Assembly (NCBI GenBank): GCA_022414725.1
Contig: CM039462.1
Span: forward strand, 35,914,423 to 35,978,422
Direction: 5' to 3'
DNA length: 64,000 nt
Origin: Microglena sp. YARC
Lineage: Eukaryota; Chlorophyta; Chlorophyceae; Chlamydomonadales; Chlamydomonadaceae
The position numbers and the translations under genes were made by a program. Below are positions 37,440 through 51,482 of the stretch, in pieces (within the stretch, counting starts at the first letter, position 1; each line of letters opens with the position of its first letter). Below the pieces are notes generated by a model. That model was not told where the DNA came from, made no database searches, and saw only the letters and a program-made list of their open reading frames with translations.

Positions 37440-38056
37440 TCACTTTTGGATGGTGAAACACAACTGAGTTGCGGTCCAGCCGTGCACATACTCTTCCTTG
37501 TCTCTGCAACTACACCATTCCAGCAGGTGCATCTTGGACAGGCTTCCGCTGGTGGAAGCAAAGCAACGCGTCAACATCACCCACATCATCCTCACTGTCC
37601 CATCGTTCACTGAGGTAGGCCAGACTCGGATCGTATTGAAGGAGGGCATCCACAAACCATTGACGTTGGGCTGGGTGCATGTTTTGCTGGGCTGGCTTGA
37701 AGTTGTATGATCCCATATCTGTGATGGTCTCCTACAACAGCAACAAGTGAAGGGAAACCATGGTAGGTCAGCAAGCATTTAAGGTTGGAGGCAGAAAGGT
37801 TGTTCGGGTCAGGTAGCCATGTAGGTAACTTTGTTATAGCCCGGGGTAGCTGATTAGGCTTAAAGGGACTCTCCACCTCAAAATGGGATGAGAAGCCCTT
37901 AGCTGGGAAAATCAAGTGGGCCTGGTGACTCAAGCATAGAAAGATGATGATACATAAGCGGCGTTTGAAGAGACCACAATTGTGGCAGTGGGGCAGGATA
38001 GAGGATTGGCGGTGGGTGGGTGAACCTAAGCATAGGCGGGTGATGGGGAGGTACAA
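37440..38056 (-). CDS. Unassigned minus-strand coding candidate
   Basis: Two overlapping frames look protein-like: 38056-37740 (with LPHCHNCGLFKRR, a possible Cys/His cluster, and SHFEVESPFKPNQLP) and 37716-37510 (preceded by ETITD; MGSYNFKPAQQNMHPAQRQW, then acidic SEDDVGDVDALL). They are offset by a frame change near 37730-37770 and could be exons of one gene or a decayed gene. No family recognised. Confidence 0.3.
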
Positions 38057-38229
38057 TTTAGCTTTACGCTTGAGCGGGTGATCGCTGGGTCGAAAGGAAT
38101 CCGGAACGCGAAGTAGAATGCGTCCATAGGCTCAATTTGTCTGTCATCATGCATCATCCGAAACCTCCAGACTGCTTGCTTGTGGAGTGTTGGAGGGTAT
38201 GTGATGAATGAAAAGGATGGCTAGATTGC

Positions 38230-38680
38230 CGCTTTCGGTCAATTTTTCTTTTTTTTATTTTTTTTTTTTCTATTATGATTTTTTTTTTTTTTTCGTTCGG
38301 GGCGATGCTTGTTCGAAATATAGAATGCGTGCAGATGCGCCATGGTAGTAGCGCAGCAAGCTGCCATTGTTTTAGGGGGTGCATGGTTGATAAGCAAGCA
38401 TGGTGGGATAGCAGGTTTCGGGAATCGTTCGGGGCCATGCTGGGGTTTTGAATCTACAATGCGCGCAAAATGCGCCATGGGGCTTCGCAGCAGCAAGTTG
38501 CAATGCTTTTCGAGGTGGATGGTGGATAAACGCATGGTGGGGTTACCGACAAGGGTTCCCTTCATTTTTGTTTCGAGCACCGACCCTGGCTGATGGGCGA
38601 ACATTTTGCGCCATGGGGCTAACATCAGGCAGAGTGCATTTTATCATGAGGTTGCTGGTGATCACAGCATGGTGGCGGTG
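38230..38680. repeat. Poly-T tract and degenerate 130-bp tandem repeat
   Basis: Two T runs (38245-38295), then three diverged units each with a GCGCCATGG box (about 38336, 38472, 38609) followed by a CATGGTGG box. Confidence 0.55.
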
Positions 38681-41137
38681 GCGCTTCGGGCAATTTGATT
38701 GGTACGGGAATTTTGCAGGGACTCGTGACATGGATGGGCCCAGTAGGACTCTCCCGAACTTTGTTTCGGGTTCCGATCCTGCCCAGAGTCCTGGTCTCAA
38801 CGGGCGCATCGCTGCAATCTCAAGATCGAATCAAGCGTGAGGCAGTGGTGGTGGTTCAAAAGCAATTCGCAATGTTTGCAGCGTAAAAAAAGGTATACGC
38901 CCACCATCTGTGTTTCGTCTCGGTTCGAAGGCCGAAAGGGGCTGCTGTCTCTGAATCTTTGGATCAGCGTGCTTATGAAATGTAGGAGAATGTAATTTAT
39001 TGATTCAAAGAGGTTCGGAATCAAAGAAATAGTAAGCGACGAGGGAATGTAATTTGCGTATCTGTGCTACGGGGAGAAGTGCGGGAAGTGATGGTCATCT
39101 GGGGGGCGCTGTAACCACCTACTCCAGCTTATACAATGCGATTGTCGTCGTATTTTTTTGTTTGTTGTGCTTGTTGTAATTCGCGGGAGAGCCTTGTGTT
39201 CAAATGCGAATGCGAAAAATGACAGGAATGAATGCCAATGTCTCCGAGTGAAAACCACGCTTGCGTGTCTGAAGAAAAGTGGGAAGAGAGCGGGAAGAGT
39301 GGGATTATTATAATGGGAACCGGGGGGGGGTAGCTCCGGGGCCCCCGGGCCAGGTTGAGTTCCTTCTTATGTCCGATGTCTCTTGTGAACCAGCAAGCAA
39401 CGCGAAAGGCCATTTTCTCCGGGTTTACATCGTAGTTTCAACCTACTGCCATGACTGTTGGAGAAAGCGCCCGAAAGTTAACCGAGAGAACAGGACTCGT
39501 ACGCAAGTGGAATAGCCGCGAGCTCCACAGAGCACAGATTCGAGACCAGGGAATCGATCATCGCCATCACATTCGCTGAAGTTGGAATTCTCAGAAACTG
39601 CGCGATTCCTGCCCCCCGTTCCGACTGCTGCGGGGCTCGGTATGCCAGCAATTGTAGGGCTGGGAATGGACTGGCTTGGTAACTTGGTTAGGTCAAATCG
39701 GGTGACCTCTCAACTTCTACACCAATCCATCTGGGTAAAATATGCTGGAGGGTGCAATCTAATGATTAGCAACTTGAGGCAAGTGTTTCCAACTTGCAAT
39801 AATAATCTAGACAACAGACACTTCTGTTGCTACATCAGGGCTGTTTTGGGCCCTAAATACACCATGTCTGCCTTTTCTAGTCTGTATTCCATAAGGGCTT
39901 TTAAAATTTCTTGCCAGCAGCACAACATTTACGCTGGTATAAAGGTGTTTCAATTCGAGAATAAAATTTTGGCTCGAAAAAGTGTCAAAAAAAGAGTAAA
40001 CTTAATTTTTTATTTTTGCTTTTTTAGCAATGGTAAAGCCCAATATTTGGGACGAAGTTTGCCCAACTATAGGGCGCTGACTTTTTTTTTGCGATACTTT
40101 AACTCAGCGCACTTTCTCGTCATCATGAGATCTGACACGCAAAATAATCACGCGTTCCAGTTGGGCGGAAAAAACGATGGAAACTAGAGTTTTTTTCTTG
40201 GAGAGGGGGGGGGGGGGTCTTGGATCGGGCGGGGAATTATTCTGATCGGCGGGGGTTTTCTTGGACGGGCGGTTGGACGGGATTCAGAGAGTTTTTCTTG
40301 GATCGGGCGGGGAACACGGGGAACATTGGGGGGCGCGGACACGCCGGAAAAAACAGTCGGTGCGCCGCGGGCGGGGCACTTGTAACTTTCCTCGCACTCT
40401 AACGGAAAGCTGTCCTAGCGCAGGGTCCAGCGTGTCAACGAGATGCGCAACGGCCCCCTTTAATGCGGCCCCGGATAAGTACGCAGGGGGACTGGGACAC
40501 AAGATTGGCGCGTGCAGTAGTGGGAGAACTCCTCCCTGCCGCTGTCATAACGTCCGCGCCCAAGCCTCGGAGCAATCGCCGCTCGACGTCTGCGTCTGCG
40601 GTCAAGCTCCCATAGCAAATCCATAAGTGCCCCTCACACGTAGCATTCATATTCCAATTCGTCTATACCTGTTTGGCATGCCAACACCGATTCTGCGTCT
40701 CACACCCGAAAACAGGCCGAAAAATATAACCAGGGCGGGGGGGGGGCCCACCAACCAACCTCCTAAGTTTCTCGCTTGCTGTCGCTCATGTGGCTAGTGC
40801 AGGCTTTGTCACGCATTAACTTCTCCTATCTTTGGCATAACCGCTTCCGTGCCTTAATCCTCATCTCCGTCTCCCACCTTCGCAACCCACGGGAACACTG
40901 GACAGTAACATTATTGCTCACACTTCAGTTCTAGTAAACTGGAGCGCGTTGAGTAGAGTAGAGCTCGAGCTCGTTGCATATTTGCTGAAGGAGGATCATG
41001 AGCCGATTTGGCAGTCGATGCGCCTGCGACGAGGCGTCCAGATTCTTCGAGCTTTCAGGCTCGTTGGAATTTTACTCAGGCGGAGACCTAAAGGTCATCG
41101 ATTCAGTGATGAGCTTCCGCAGTCTAAACCACCAAAA

Positions 41138-42137
41138 NNNNNNNNNNNNNNNNNNNNNNNNNNNNNNNNNNNNNNNNNNNNNNNNNNNNNNNNNNNNNNN
41201 NNNNNNNNNNNNNNNNNNNNNNNNNNNNNNNNNNNNNNNNNNNNNNNNNNNNNNNNNNNNNNNNNNNNNNNNNNNNNNNNNNNNNNNNNNNNNNNNNNNN
41301 NNNNNNNNNNNNNNNNNNNNNNNNNNNNNNNNNNNNNNNNNNNNNNNNNNNNNNNNNNNNNNNNNNNNNNNNNNNNNNNNNNNNNNNNNNNNNNNNNNNN
41401 NNNNNNNNNNNNNNNNNNNNNNNNNNNNNNNNNNNNNNNNNNNNNNNNNNNNNNNNNNNNNNNNNNNNNNNNNNNNNNNNNNNNNNNNNNNNNNNNNNNN
41501 NNNNNNNNNNNNNNNNNNNNNNNNNNNNNNNNNNNNNNNNNNNNNNNNNNNNNNNNNNNNNNNNNNNNNNNNNNNNNNNNNNNNNNNNNNNNNNNNNNNN
41601 NNNNNNNNNNNNNNNNNNNNNNNNNNNNNNNNNNNNNNNNNNNNNNNNNNNNNNNNNNNNNNNNNNNNNNNNNNNNNNNNNNNNNNNNNNNNNNNNNNNN
41701 NNNNNNNNNNNNNNNNNNNNNNNNNNNNNNNNNNNNNNNNNNNNNNNNNNNNNNNNNNNNNNNNNNNNNNNNNNNNNNNNNNNNNNNNNNNNNNNNNNNN
41801 NNNNNNNNNNNNNNNNNNNNNNNNNNNNNNNNNNNNNNNNNNNNNNNNNNNNNNNNNNNNNNNNNNNNNNNNNNNNNNNNNNNNNNNNNNNNNNNNNNNN
41901 NNNNNNNNNNNNNNNNNNNNNNNNNNNNNNNNNNNNNNNNNNNNNNNNNNNNNNNNNNNNNNNNNNNNNNNNNNNNNNNNNNNNNNNNNNNNNNNNNNNN
42001 NNNNNNNNNNNNNNNNNNNNNNNNNNNNNNNNNNNNNNNNNNNNNNNNNNNNNNNNNNNNNNNNNNNNNNNNNNNNNNNNNNNNNNNNNNNNNNNNNNNN
42101 NNNNNNNNNNNNNNNNNNNNNNNNNNNNNNNNNNNNN
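41138..42137. other. Assembly gap, 1000 N
   Basis: Exactly 1000 Ns, a conventional size for a gap of unknown length. ORFs reported across it have no meaning. The 5' end of gene B may lie in it. Confidence 0.99.
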
Positions 42138-45100
42138 CCATGGCCCCTTCTTCCCCTTTTTGTAGCATGGATGATCTTGCGATAGTGGCAATCAGACTTA
42201 TCTCCATTGAGTTTATGGCTGTAATATGCACTGCTAAGCATGCAAGTGTGTTCTTGTTGTACTTCTGGCATCCCCATGTGTAAGTTCAACTGTCTTTGGC
42301 TCTGGCCTTGCCTGTTCCCACAGGCATCCGGATGATCTTTGTAGGTGGCCGGCATCAGGCTTCAGACTCTCTGCATTTATTAAGGGCTGTATTATGCACT
42401 GCGTCTAGCTCAATGTGCTACAGATATGTGTGCTCATTGTTTTTCTTGCCCTTTGCATTGCAACATTTTTGCCTGAGATCTTCCTGTCTTCAGGCATGGA
42501 TGATCTTGACGTGGCCGTCAGACTTATCTGAGGGCTATTTGGAGGGGAGCGCAGTATGGGCCGGAGGTTGGGAGATTACCGGTCCGAGTCTATCAGTTTT
42601 GACTCTGATGATTCGGGTTGGTTTGGAGCAAGAGCCTGAGAGAGTTGGACGAAGGAGCGCAGGGAGTAGAAGGTGACGCCTTGAGAGCGTAGAACGTTGC
42701 ATAAACACATAAAATTACTTGGGGGAGCATGATACCTGCCACTCAGATCTGTGAACGCAGGGAGTCACGTGAGCGTTGAGTGTGAACTTCAAAGTCTCAT
42801 TTGCGCAAGTGCTAAGCATGTGACAAAATGATATCTACACCACACCAATATATAGTTAATAATCTCATAGTATAATATACTATATAGTATATGTATATCT
42901 ACTATAAAAATATATAAATATAATATAACTATCGTATATTTATCATCAGAGTTCTCCCTCATTATTGGATGCCTAGACGATGAATATCCCCACCCACCAA
43001 CACCGCAATCACACACACACAGACAGCCACACACACACACATCCACACACACTACTATCGCTCTCAACGCCACCTTATCCCCTCCCTCACCACCTCCACA
43101 GCCCACACCACTACACACGTTAACAGCCTTCTACACACCAAGCAAGTATCCCACCACACCCCTATCAGCTTGTATCACTGATGATGCAGCCAGCATCATA
43201 CATAACACCATCTCCACCACACACCTTGTCAGTCTCATATCACTCATCGGATGCCCCACTTTTCACACCAACACCGACACACCCCACCACCCATATCATC
43301 ACCTGCAGCTTCTATCATCTGACGGATGCCCCAATCACCCACACACACAAGCACCATCCCACCACATCCTGCATTGCTCAATATCACTGATGCCCACCAC
43401 CACTCACACACACACAATCTTCACGACACACAGGGTTCAACAACACCATCCCACCACATCTAGCACCCAACGCAGCTCGCATCAACAAGCAAGCTGTCCA
43501 TCGCTTGATGGATGAACCTGGACGATGGACCCTGTTAAAGACCTGGCAGACCAACTTAGTGCCCCTCGTCGCCACATCATCTCAGACTGGAGCACGCGTT
43601 TGACCGGTGGTGGTGACAGTGACGTTGACCTTAGCTGAGCTGGCAGCCAAAACCAGTAGCATCAAGGCAGGGAGCCCAGATGACGCCCCTCGAAAGAAAG
43701 GTTAGAGATTGGATGCAATTCGGGCTTCACGTTTGCTTGGTTAGGTTGTGTCTGGGTTGGTTGGGTTCTGCTTTGGGGTTTGCATTGACCCCCCAAAGAA
43801 GTTGTTAGAGATGGATCGCAATTGGGGGCGTTGAAGGGTTTGGCTTGGTTTGGTTGTTGAGTGTTCTGCGTTACGGTATGGGGCGTTTGTCGGGTATAAT
43901 GTGAACAGAGCCCCAATAGGAGTTTTTTGAAGAATAATTGGATGTCATTGGGGCTTGACGTTGGCTTGGTTTGGTGTTAGATATACTGCGTATAGTGTTA
44001 GAGGGTTCTAGCCCATTTTGCGCGATTTGGCTAGGCCTCTGCCCCCAAAAGTCATTATAATAGAGTGCGCTGTAGATTGCATATTCGTGGGTCTATGACT
44101 GTGCTACGTTGTGTTTGGTTCTGGTTAGTTTCTTCCGTGGGATTCTTATTTGGGCATATTGACAGCCCACCCCAAAAGTGGGGAGAGAAATGGATGTCAC
44201 AGTTAGGGGGTGTGACGTTTGGCCTTGCGATGATTAGGTTCTTGATGTGTGTGGATTGGCCAGGTATGGCTCTTCTTCAGCTTCACAAGTAGAAGAGTTC
44301 AAGAGAATTAGATGTCAATTGGGCTTGGCCTTGGTCGCTGGATATGTTGTGTTTTGTGATCTTGAGTTGGTGGAGTGTTTCTGGGTAGTTCTCTTGTGTA
44401 TTATGGTGGTTTTGTCATACAAGCACGTCCGCTCAAAGCAGGTGAGAAGATGGTGCTGAGATTGATCCTAGTTTAGGTTCCGGGTTCTCCTCAAGCGGTC
44501 CTGTGCGCGGGTATTGGGTTTTGGTTTGTGTTGGTTCATGCATCACCCAAACAGAGAAGTTGAGAGATGGGATGGGGGTGAGCTTTGGGTTGTGTCTGGG
44601 TTAGGTTGGGTTGGGTACTTGGGTCACGCAGCCTCTGAAGAAGGTGGGACATGGGCTGAGATTCAGGCTTGGTGTTGTGTTGGGTTTGTGTCTGGGTTTT
44701 GATTTGGTTTGCGTCATGCATCACCCCAAAAAGAGGAGAGATGGGTCTGAGATTGAGCTTTAGGTTGTGTCCTGGATTTGGTTTCGTTGGGTCGCACAGC
44801 CTCTAAAAAAGGTGAGAGATGGGATGAGATTGAGGCTTGTGTGGGTTTTGGTTGGGGTCTAGGTTTGGTTTGGTAAACGCTGGCGACCAAAGACAAAGTG
44901 AGAGATGGGATGGGATTGGAGCTGGGCTGGGCTGGAGCTATGTGTCTGGGTTTGGTTTGGTTCTGCCACGCAGCCCCTACCAAAGGCGATAGATGGGATG
45001 AGATTGAGATTGGGTTGGTCGGGCCAGGTTTGGTCGGGTTTTGTTTAAGCTTCCGTTTTTACCATGGGATTGTTTTCGTTATTTTAAACTCATCCTTGGG

Positions 45101-48100
45101 GGTATAGACCAGAGCCAAGGCTGGTTGCTCAGAGCTGCTTATCTGTTTTCATTATTTTCAGACCATTTTGGGGCAACAGCTGCCCATTATGTTAGCCTCT
45201 CCCTACCCCCTCCCCGCCCATAAAACACAAACCCTCTTTCTCAAATCTTGCAGAGGGCAGGCTCGACACCAAGCATTAGTGGCAGCAGCTTTGCTAGCAG
45301 CAGTGGCAGCAGTGGCTCCTCAGAGCGACCTCGTGTCATGAATATGGACCAGCTCCAGGGTCCAGCCTCTCACTCACAAAGCCGCAGGTGATCTTCATGT
45401 ATTACTCTTAGTTGTAAAGATATTTAATGCTTTGCTAGCAGCAGTGGCTCTTCAGGGCGACCTCGTTTCATGACCATTGATCAGCTCCATAGTACAGCTT
45501 CTCAATCACAAAGCCGCAGGTGATCTTCATGTATTACTTTTAGTTGTAAAGATATATAATGCTTTGCTAACAGCACAGGCAGTCGTGGCTATTCAGAGCG
45601 ACCTCGTGTCATGACCATAGACCAGCTCCAGGGTCCAGCTTCTAGTTCTCAAAGCCGCAGGTGATCTTCTCTTATTATTTTTAGTTGTATACATATATGA
45701 TCCTGTGCCAGCAGCACAGGCAGCCGTGGCTCTGCAGAGCAACTTCGTGTCATGACCATAGACCAGCTCCAGCATTCAGCTTCTCACTCACACAGCCGCA
45801 GGTGATCTTCAGTTGTTGTTTTAAGTTGTATAAATATATGATCATTTGCCGCAGCACAGGCGGCAGTGGCTCTGTAGAGCAACCTTGTGTCATGAAAATG
45901 GACCAGCTCCAGGGCCAGCCTCTCATTCACAGAGCCTCGGGTGGTCTAAACTTCTGATATTCATTTTTATTCAGTTTCTGTAGGTCCAGTTGTGTAGCAA
46001 AAGTTGCGATCCAAACCTGATATCAGGATTGTCGCATAGCACGATATAGGGTGAAGCATGGAGCCTCGGGGGGGTTGGGGGGCAGCGCGTCGCACTGGGG
46101 AAGCACCGAGTTGCTCAATTTGTGACGCATTAAGTTAGTTTAGTTTGATTTGATTTTGTTTACTTTTGTTTTGTTTAGTTTCCTGTCTCCTTGTTTTTAT
46201 GGTCTCTCATGTTGCAACCACAGACACAGATCTCAACCCTAAGATTTTGGCATCAGAAAAGGAAGTTTGACCATAGTTGGGGATTGCAGCGCAAGTGTGT
46301 ACACCAACACTCCAGGCTATAAAAACCTCGGCACTAACTTAAGACTTTGCAAGATTTAGGATCCATGAGACTAAATGTATTTTCAACATTCTCATTTTAT
46401 CTGCCCATGTACCCCTTAGATAAATTTCTTGTCAAGTGCTGTAGTTGTACTTCGTTGGTAGTTGCTCTACCCACTTGTGCCGAGAGAATTGCTGTATATC
46501 ATTGTATTCTTGTACTTGAATGTCGTAGGTTATATGAGGCTTGCTACAGCAGCTTCAAGGGTGAGATACTACCAGAAACATGGGGATGTAAAAAATGCCC
46601 ATGTTGATGCTAGCATCTCTCCTTTGAAGCTGCTGTAGTAAGCCTTGTGAAGTACAACTGCAACAATCATAATGCTGACATGATGTACAACGGTACTTCA
46701 GGCACAAGTGGGTAAAGGTACTAGCTATGTAGTACAACTACAGCGTTTGAAAAGGAATGAATGTAGGGGATGCACGGACAGATAGGATGAGAATGTTGAA
46801 ATGCCTTTTGGTTCATGGATCCTAAAACTTGCCAACGCCTAAGACAGTGTTGAGTTTTTGACAGCCTGGGGTATAAGTGTACCCACTGGCCATGAAGTTA
46901 CCAAACTGTGTTGATATACAAAATACTAGCAACAGTATGGGCATGTTTAATATTCAAGGTGTACTGCTGCACTTTTTATGGGTCCACTTCACACTAGTAA
47001 CAGAACACAAACCCTTACTGTGGATGTTCACATCCACCAACCTGGATGCAACAATCCAGGTGGGTGCATGTGAACATCCAAAGTAGTGGTTTGTGGTCTG
47101 TAACTAGTGTGAAGTGGACCCATAACAAGTGCACCCTGGTTTGTGGTCTGTAACTAGTGTGAAGTGGACCCATAACAAGTGCACCCTGGTTTGTGGTCTG
47201 TAACTAGTGTGAAGTGGACACATAACAAGTGCACCCTGGAACGTTTTGCATGATTCTACAACTACTAGCATGGCTCCTTTGAAAATGCTGCAGCAATTAG
47301 CATGCAACCCATATAGTAAAACAGCAATATTCATTATAGTCATTACGCTGGTCAAAGCTCGTACTTCATTACGCTGGTCAAAGCTTGTACTTCATTACGC
47401 TGGTCAAAGCTTGTACTTCATTATGCTGGTCAAAGCTTGTACTTCATTACGCTGGTCAAAGCTTGTACTTCATTACGCTGGTCAAAGCTTGTACTTCATT
47501 ACGCTGGTCAAAGCTTGTACTTCATTACGCTGGCCAAAGCTTGTACTTCATTACGCTGGTCAAACCTGGTACAAAGCTCATAAGGCAAAGCTCGCACTTC
47601 ATTTTGTTGGTCAAAACTCGTACAAAGCTCGTAAGGCAAAGCTAGGCAAAGGAGAGTGATGTCTATGCCATGAACCCGTGAGCTCATGAAATTGTAAAAC
47701 CTTTATGAAGCGATGAAGCTGCATGGCGCAATATTTGTTGTATGAAGCTATGAACCCATTCCAAACCCAAAACGTTTGTTGTATGAAGCAATGAACCCAT
47801 TCCAAACCCAAACCATTCGTTGTATGAAGCACTAAACCCATTCCAAACCAAAACCGTTTGTTGTATGAAGCAATGAGGCTGCAGGACACAATATTTGTTG
47901 TATGAAGGAATGAACCCATTCCAAACAAGACAAAACATTTGTTGTATGAAGCAATGAAGCTGCACGATGCTATATGACTGAACCAAGCTATATGAACATG
48001 AACCAATCCCTCATGACGCGCACTATCCACAGCCACAGTGGCGTCCCCAGCAGTGCCTGTCATACTGGACCCAAGTTGATTACTATGGTTGCCCTGCATG

Positions 48101-51100
48101 TCCAACCCAGGGTACTATATTTTGTCAAATTGGTCAGCGCTTGAAGCGCACAAACGTCAAATCGGAGAGGGCTTTTAGTGCAAAAAGCGCAAAAACTGCG
48201 CGCTGCGCCCACAGGGGGTTGAAAAACTGCACAAAACGCGCTGTTGGGGCTCAAAAGTGTGCGTGGACATCGCGCTGCTGCGGCGCGGCTTTGTAGTACC
48301 CCCCCGTGGTCCAACCTTGTTTATCCGAGTTACACCTAACCAATCCTTGTTCTTCCACCCTACACTTGCTCATACACTAACTTTACACTTGGTTCCTGCA
48401 TGATGGAATCCACAGCCAAAGTGGCAGCTCCAGCAGTGGCAGTGATATTGGACCCAAGTAGATTACCAAGGTCATGCTGCGAGTCCAGCCTTGTTCACAC
48501 TAGTAACACCCAATCACTCCTTGTTCGTCTGCCGTTCCTTTGCTCATGCACTTGCTTACTCTTGGTTGCTTCACAAACCAATCCCTCCAGACATGCAAAC
48601 CACAGCCACAGTGGCGGTTTCAGCAGCGGCAGTGAATCCTGACACAAGCTGATGACTTTGGATGCCCTCCAGTCAGATAGCTTTGCACTGACATGCTTTT
48701 CCGCGTGGGCCAATGACCTTATAAACCTTAATGAAGCAATGCAACTGTATGAAGCATTATGACTGAACCACACTGCACAAACCAATCCCCCCTGACATGC
48801 GATCCACAGCTACAGTGGCGGCTCCAGCAGTGACAGTGACTCCCAAACCAAGTGGATTACTATAGACGCCCTGCAAGTCAAATGCTTATAATACTGGTTA
48901 CCCATAATCACTCCATATTCTTTGACCTTGCTCTTGTTTACACTAACCTACACTAACTACTTCTTGTTCGTCTACCTTCCACTTGCTCATACACTTACTT
49001 ACTCTTGGTCCCTGCACAAAATCATCCCACCTGGCATGCGATCCACAGCCACAGTGGCAGCTATAGCAATGGCTGTGACTCCCGAACCAAGCTGATGACT
49101 ATGAACACCCTGCAAGCCAAACACGTATAATACTAGTTGCCCCCGATCACTCCATATTCTTCTACCTCACTCTTACTTACACTAACCTACACTTGCTTAC
49201 ACTAACTTAAACGTGCATGAACCAATCCCTCCTGACATGCGATCCACAGCCACAGTGGCGGCGCCAGCAGTGGTAGTGACTCCCAAACCGAGTGGATTTC
49301 TATAGACGCCCTGCAAGCCAAACACTCATAATACTGGTAACCCCTAATCACTCCATCTTATTTTACCTCTTGCTTACACTAACCTACACTTTGTTACTAC
49401 ATGAACCCCATCTGACATGTGATCTACAGCCACAGTGGTGGCTCCAGCAGTGGTAGTGACTCCCGACCCAATCTGATGACTATGGACGCCCTCCAGTCAG
49501 ATAGTTTTGCACTGTCAGGCAGCATAGAGATCAGCCAACCCAGCAGCAGCGATGGTGGCAGGCCCCAGCTGTTGGGCATGGATGACCTGGAAGCGGTTTC
49601 AGAGCAGGGCGGCAGCAGTGACTCCAGGCGCATGGTGATGGGCATGGACCAGTTGGAGATCGCCAGCTCAGCAACCCAGCATTCAGTGGAGCAGCAGCAG
49701 CGCTTCGAGACCCAGGGTGATGAACAAAGACCGGCTAGGGCCAACAGGTCTGGCTTATGTCTCACTCAAGGCCCGCAGCAGCACGGGCAGTAGCGCATCC
49801 CGGCCCAAGATTATGGGAATGGATGAGCTGGAGTCAGTCTCTTATGGGGGGAGCAGTCGTAGCACAGACTCTAGGCGACAGCTGATGGGCATGGACGATC
49901 TGGATGCCGCTTCGACCACCGGGAGTAGTAGTGGTCGCGGCCGTCCCATTGCCATGGGCATTGCCGAGCTGGACACGGGAGCCTCGCCCACACCTAGTTT
50001 CAGGGACAGTGGTAGTTCCGCGAGCAGCGGGCCAAGACCCGAGCTGATGGGTTTGGGGCAGCTGGAGAAGGTAGCAGAGGCCAGCAGCAGCAGCAGCAGT
50101 GCGGGCCGGCCAGCGTATATGGGGATGGACCAATTAGAGGCTGCGTCGAGCGTTGGGAGTCGGGGCAGTGGCAACAGCAGTGATGGGTGGCCACAGCTGA
50201 TGGGATTGGAGCACTTGCAAGCGGTGTCTCAGGCAAGCAGCGATGACGAGCCCCGTAACCAGATGATGGATATGGCAGATTTGCAGGTAGGAGACTCAAA
50301 GAAGGGGGAAGGCTTGGAGTACGTGAGACACTACTATAAAATGCAGGACATAATGCATACCGGCACATATATATATAGAGTAACGCTTACCAGTTTATAA
50401 TATGTATGCAGTATACATACATATATACATAATATATATATGCAGTTACCGGCTTACTGGTATGTAATATATATATATGCAGTATATAGTGCATATACAA
50501 TGCAGTATATTATATACGATACACGCAAGCCGATGGGATGTGAGCACTTGCAAGCGGTGTCTCAGGAAAGCAGTGATGACGAGCCCCGTAACCTGATGAT
50601 GGATATGGCAGATTTGCAGGTAGGAGACTCAAAGAAGGGGGGAGGCTTGGAGTACGTGAGACACTACTATAAAATGCAGGACATAATGCATACCGGCACA
50701 TATATATAGAGAGTAACGCTTACCAGTTTATAATATATATGCAGTATACATATATATATATATATATATGCAGTACCGCTTACTGGTATGTAATATATAT
50801 ATGCAGTATATAGTGCATATACAATGCAGTATATTATATACGATACACGCAAGCCGATGGGATGTGAGCACTTGCAAGCGGTGTCTCAGGAAAGCAGTGA
50901 TGACGAGCCCCGTAACCTGATGATGGATATGGCAGATTTGCAGGTAGGAGACTCAAAGAAGGGGGGAGGCTTGGAGTACGTGAGACACTACTATAAAATG
51001 CAGGACATAATGCATACCGGCACATATATATATAGAGTAACGCTTACCAGTTTATAATATATATGCAGTATACATATATATATATATATGCAGTACCGCT

Positions 51101-51417
51101 TACTGGTATGTAATATATATATGCAGTATACAGTGCATATACAATGCAGTATATTATATACGATACATGCAAGCCGATGGGATGTGAGCACTTGCAAGCG
51201 GTGTCTCGGGAAAGCAGTGATGACGAGCCCCGTAACCTGATGATGGATATGGCAGATTTGCAGGTAGCAGACTCAAAAGAAGGGGGGAGGCTTGGAGTAC
51301 GTGAGACACTACTATAAAATGCAGCGACATAATGCATACCGGCACATATATATAGACGAGAGTAACGCTTACCGGTATATAATATATATGATAAATAAAT
51401 TAATATATAATATTATG

Positions 51418-51482
<65 letters not shown>

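Larger units (their letters stand above)
33826..41137. other. Intergenic stretch between gene A and the assembly gap
   Basis: No gene can be assigned with confidence. It holds a hAT-type MITE (33873-34012), an 86-bp tandem array (34590-34985) and related weaker repeats to 35340, an inverted ACAGTCCAGG repeat (35682-35805), a small secreted-protein ORF (35994), minus-strand ORFs (36864-38056), poly-T and a degenerate tandem repeat (38230-38680) and GC-richer DNA with G runs (39320, 40205, 40738). A 201-codon ORF at 39582-40187 has no recognisable features and is probably chance. Confidence 0.5.

Noticed and set aside
39582..40187. 201-codon ORF as a gene
   Set aside because: No domain, signal, splice pattern or biased composition; a 600-base open frame can arise by chance in a window of this size.
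40949..42355. Long ORFs on both strands spanning 41138-42137
   Set aside because: They are read through 1000 Ns of an assembly gap and have no meaning.
43662..44983. Gln/Pro/Thr-rich minus-strand ORFs
   Set aside because: They recur with the degenerate minisatellite unit and have no start or splice context.
47246..47659. 137-codon ORF with a periodic Leu-Val-Lys-Ala-Cys-Thr pattern
   Set aside because: The 26-bp tandem repeat stays open in several frames at once; coding is not needed to explain it.
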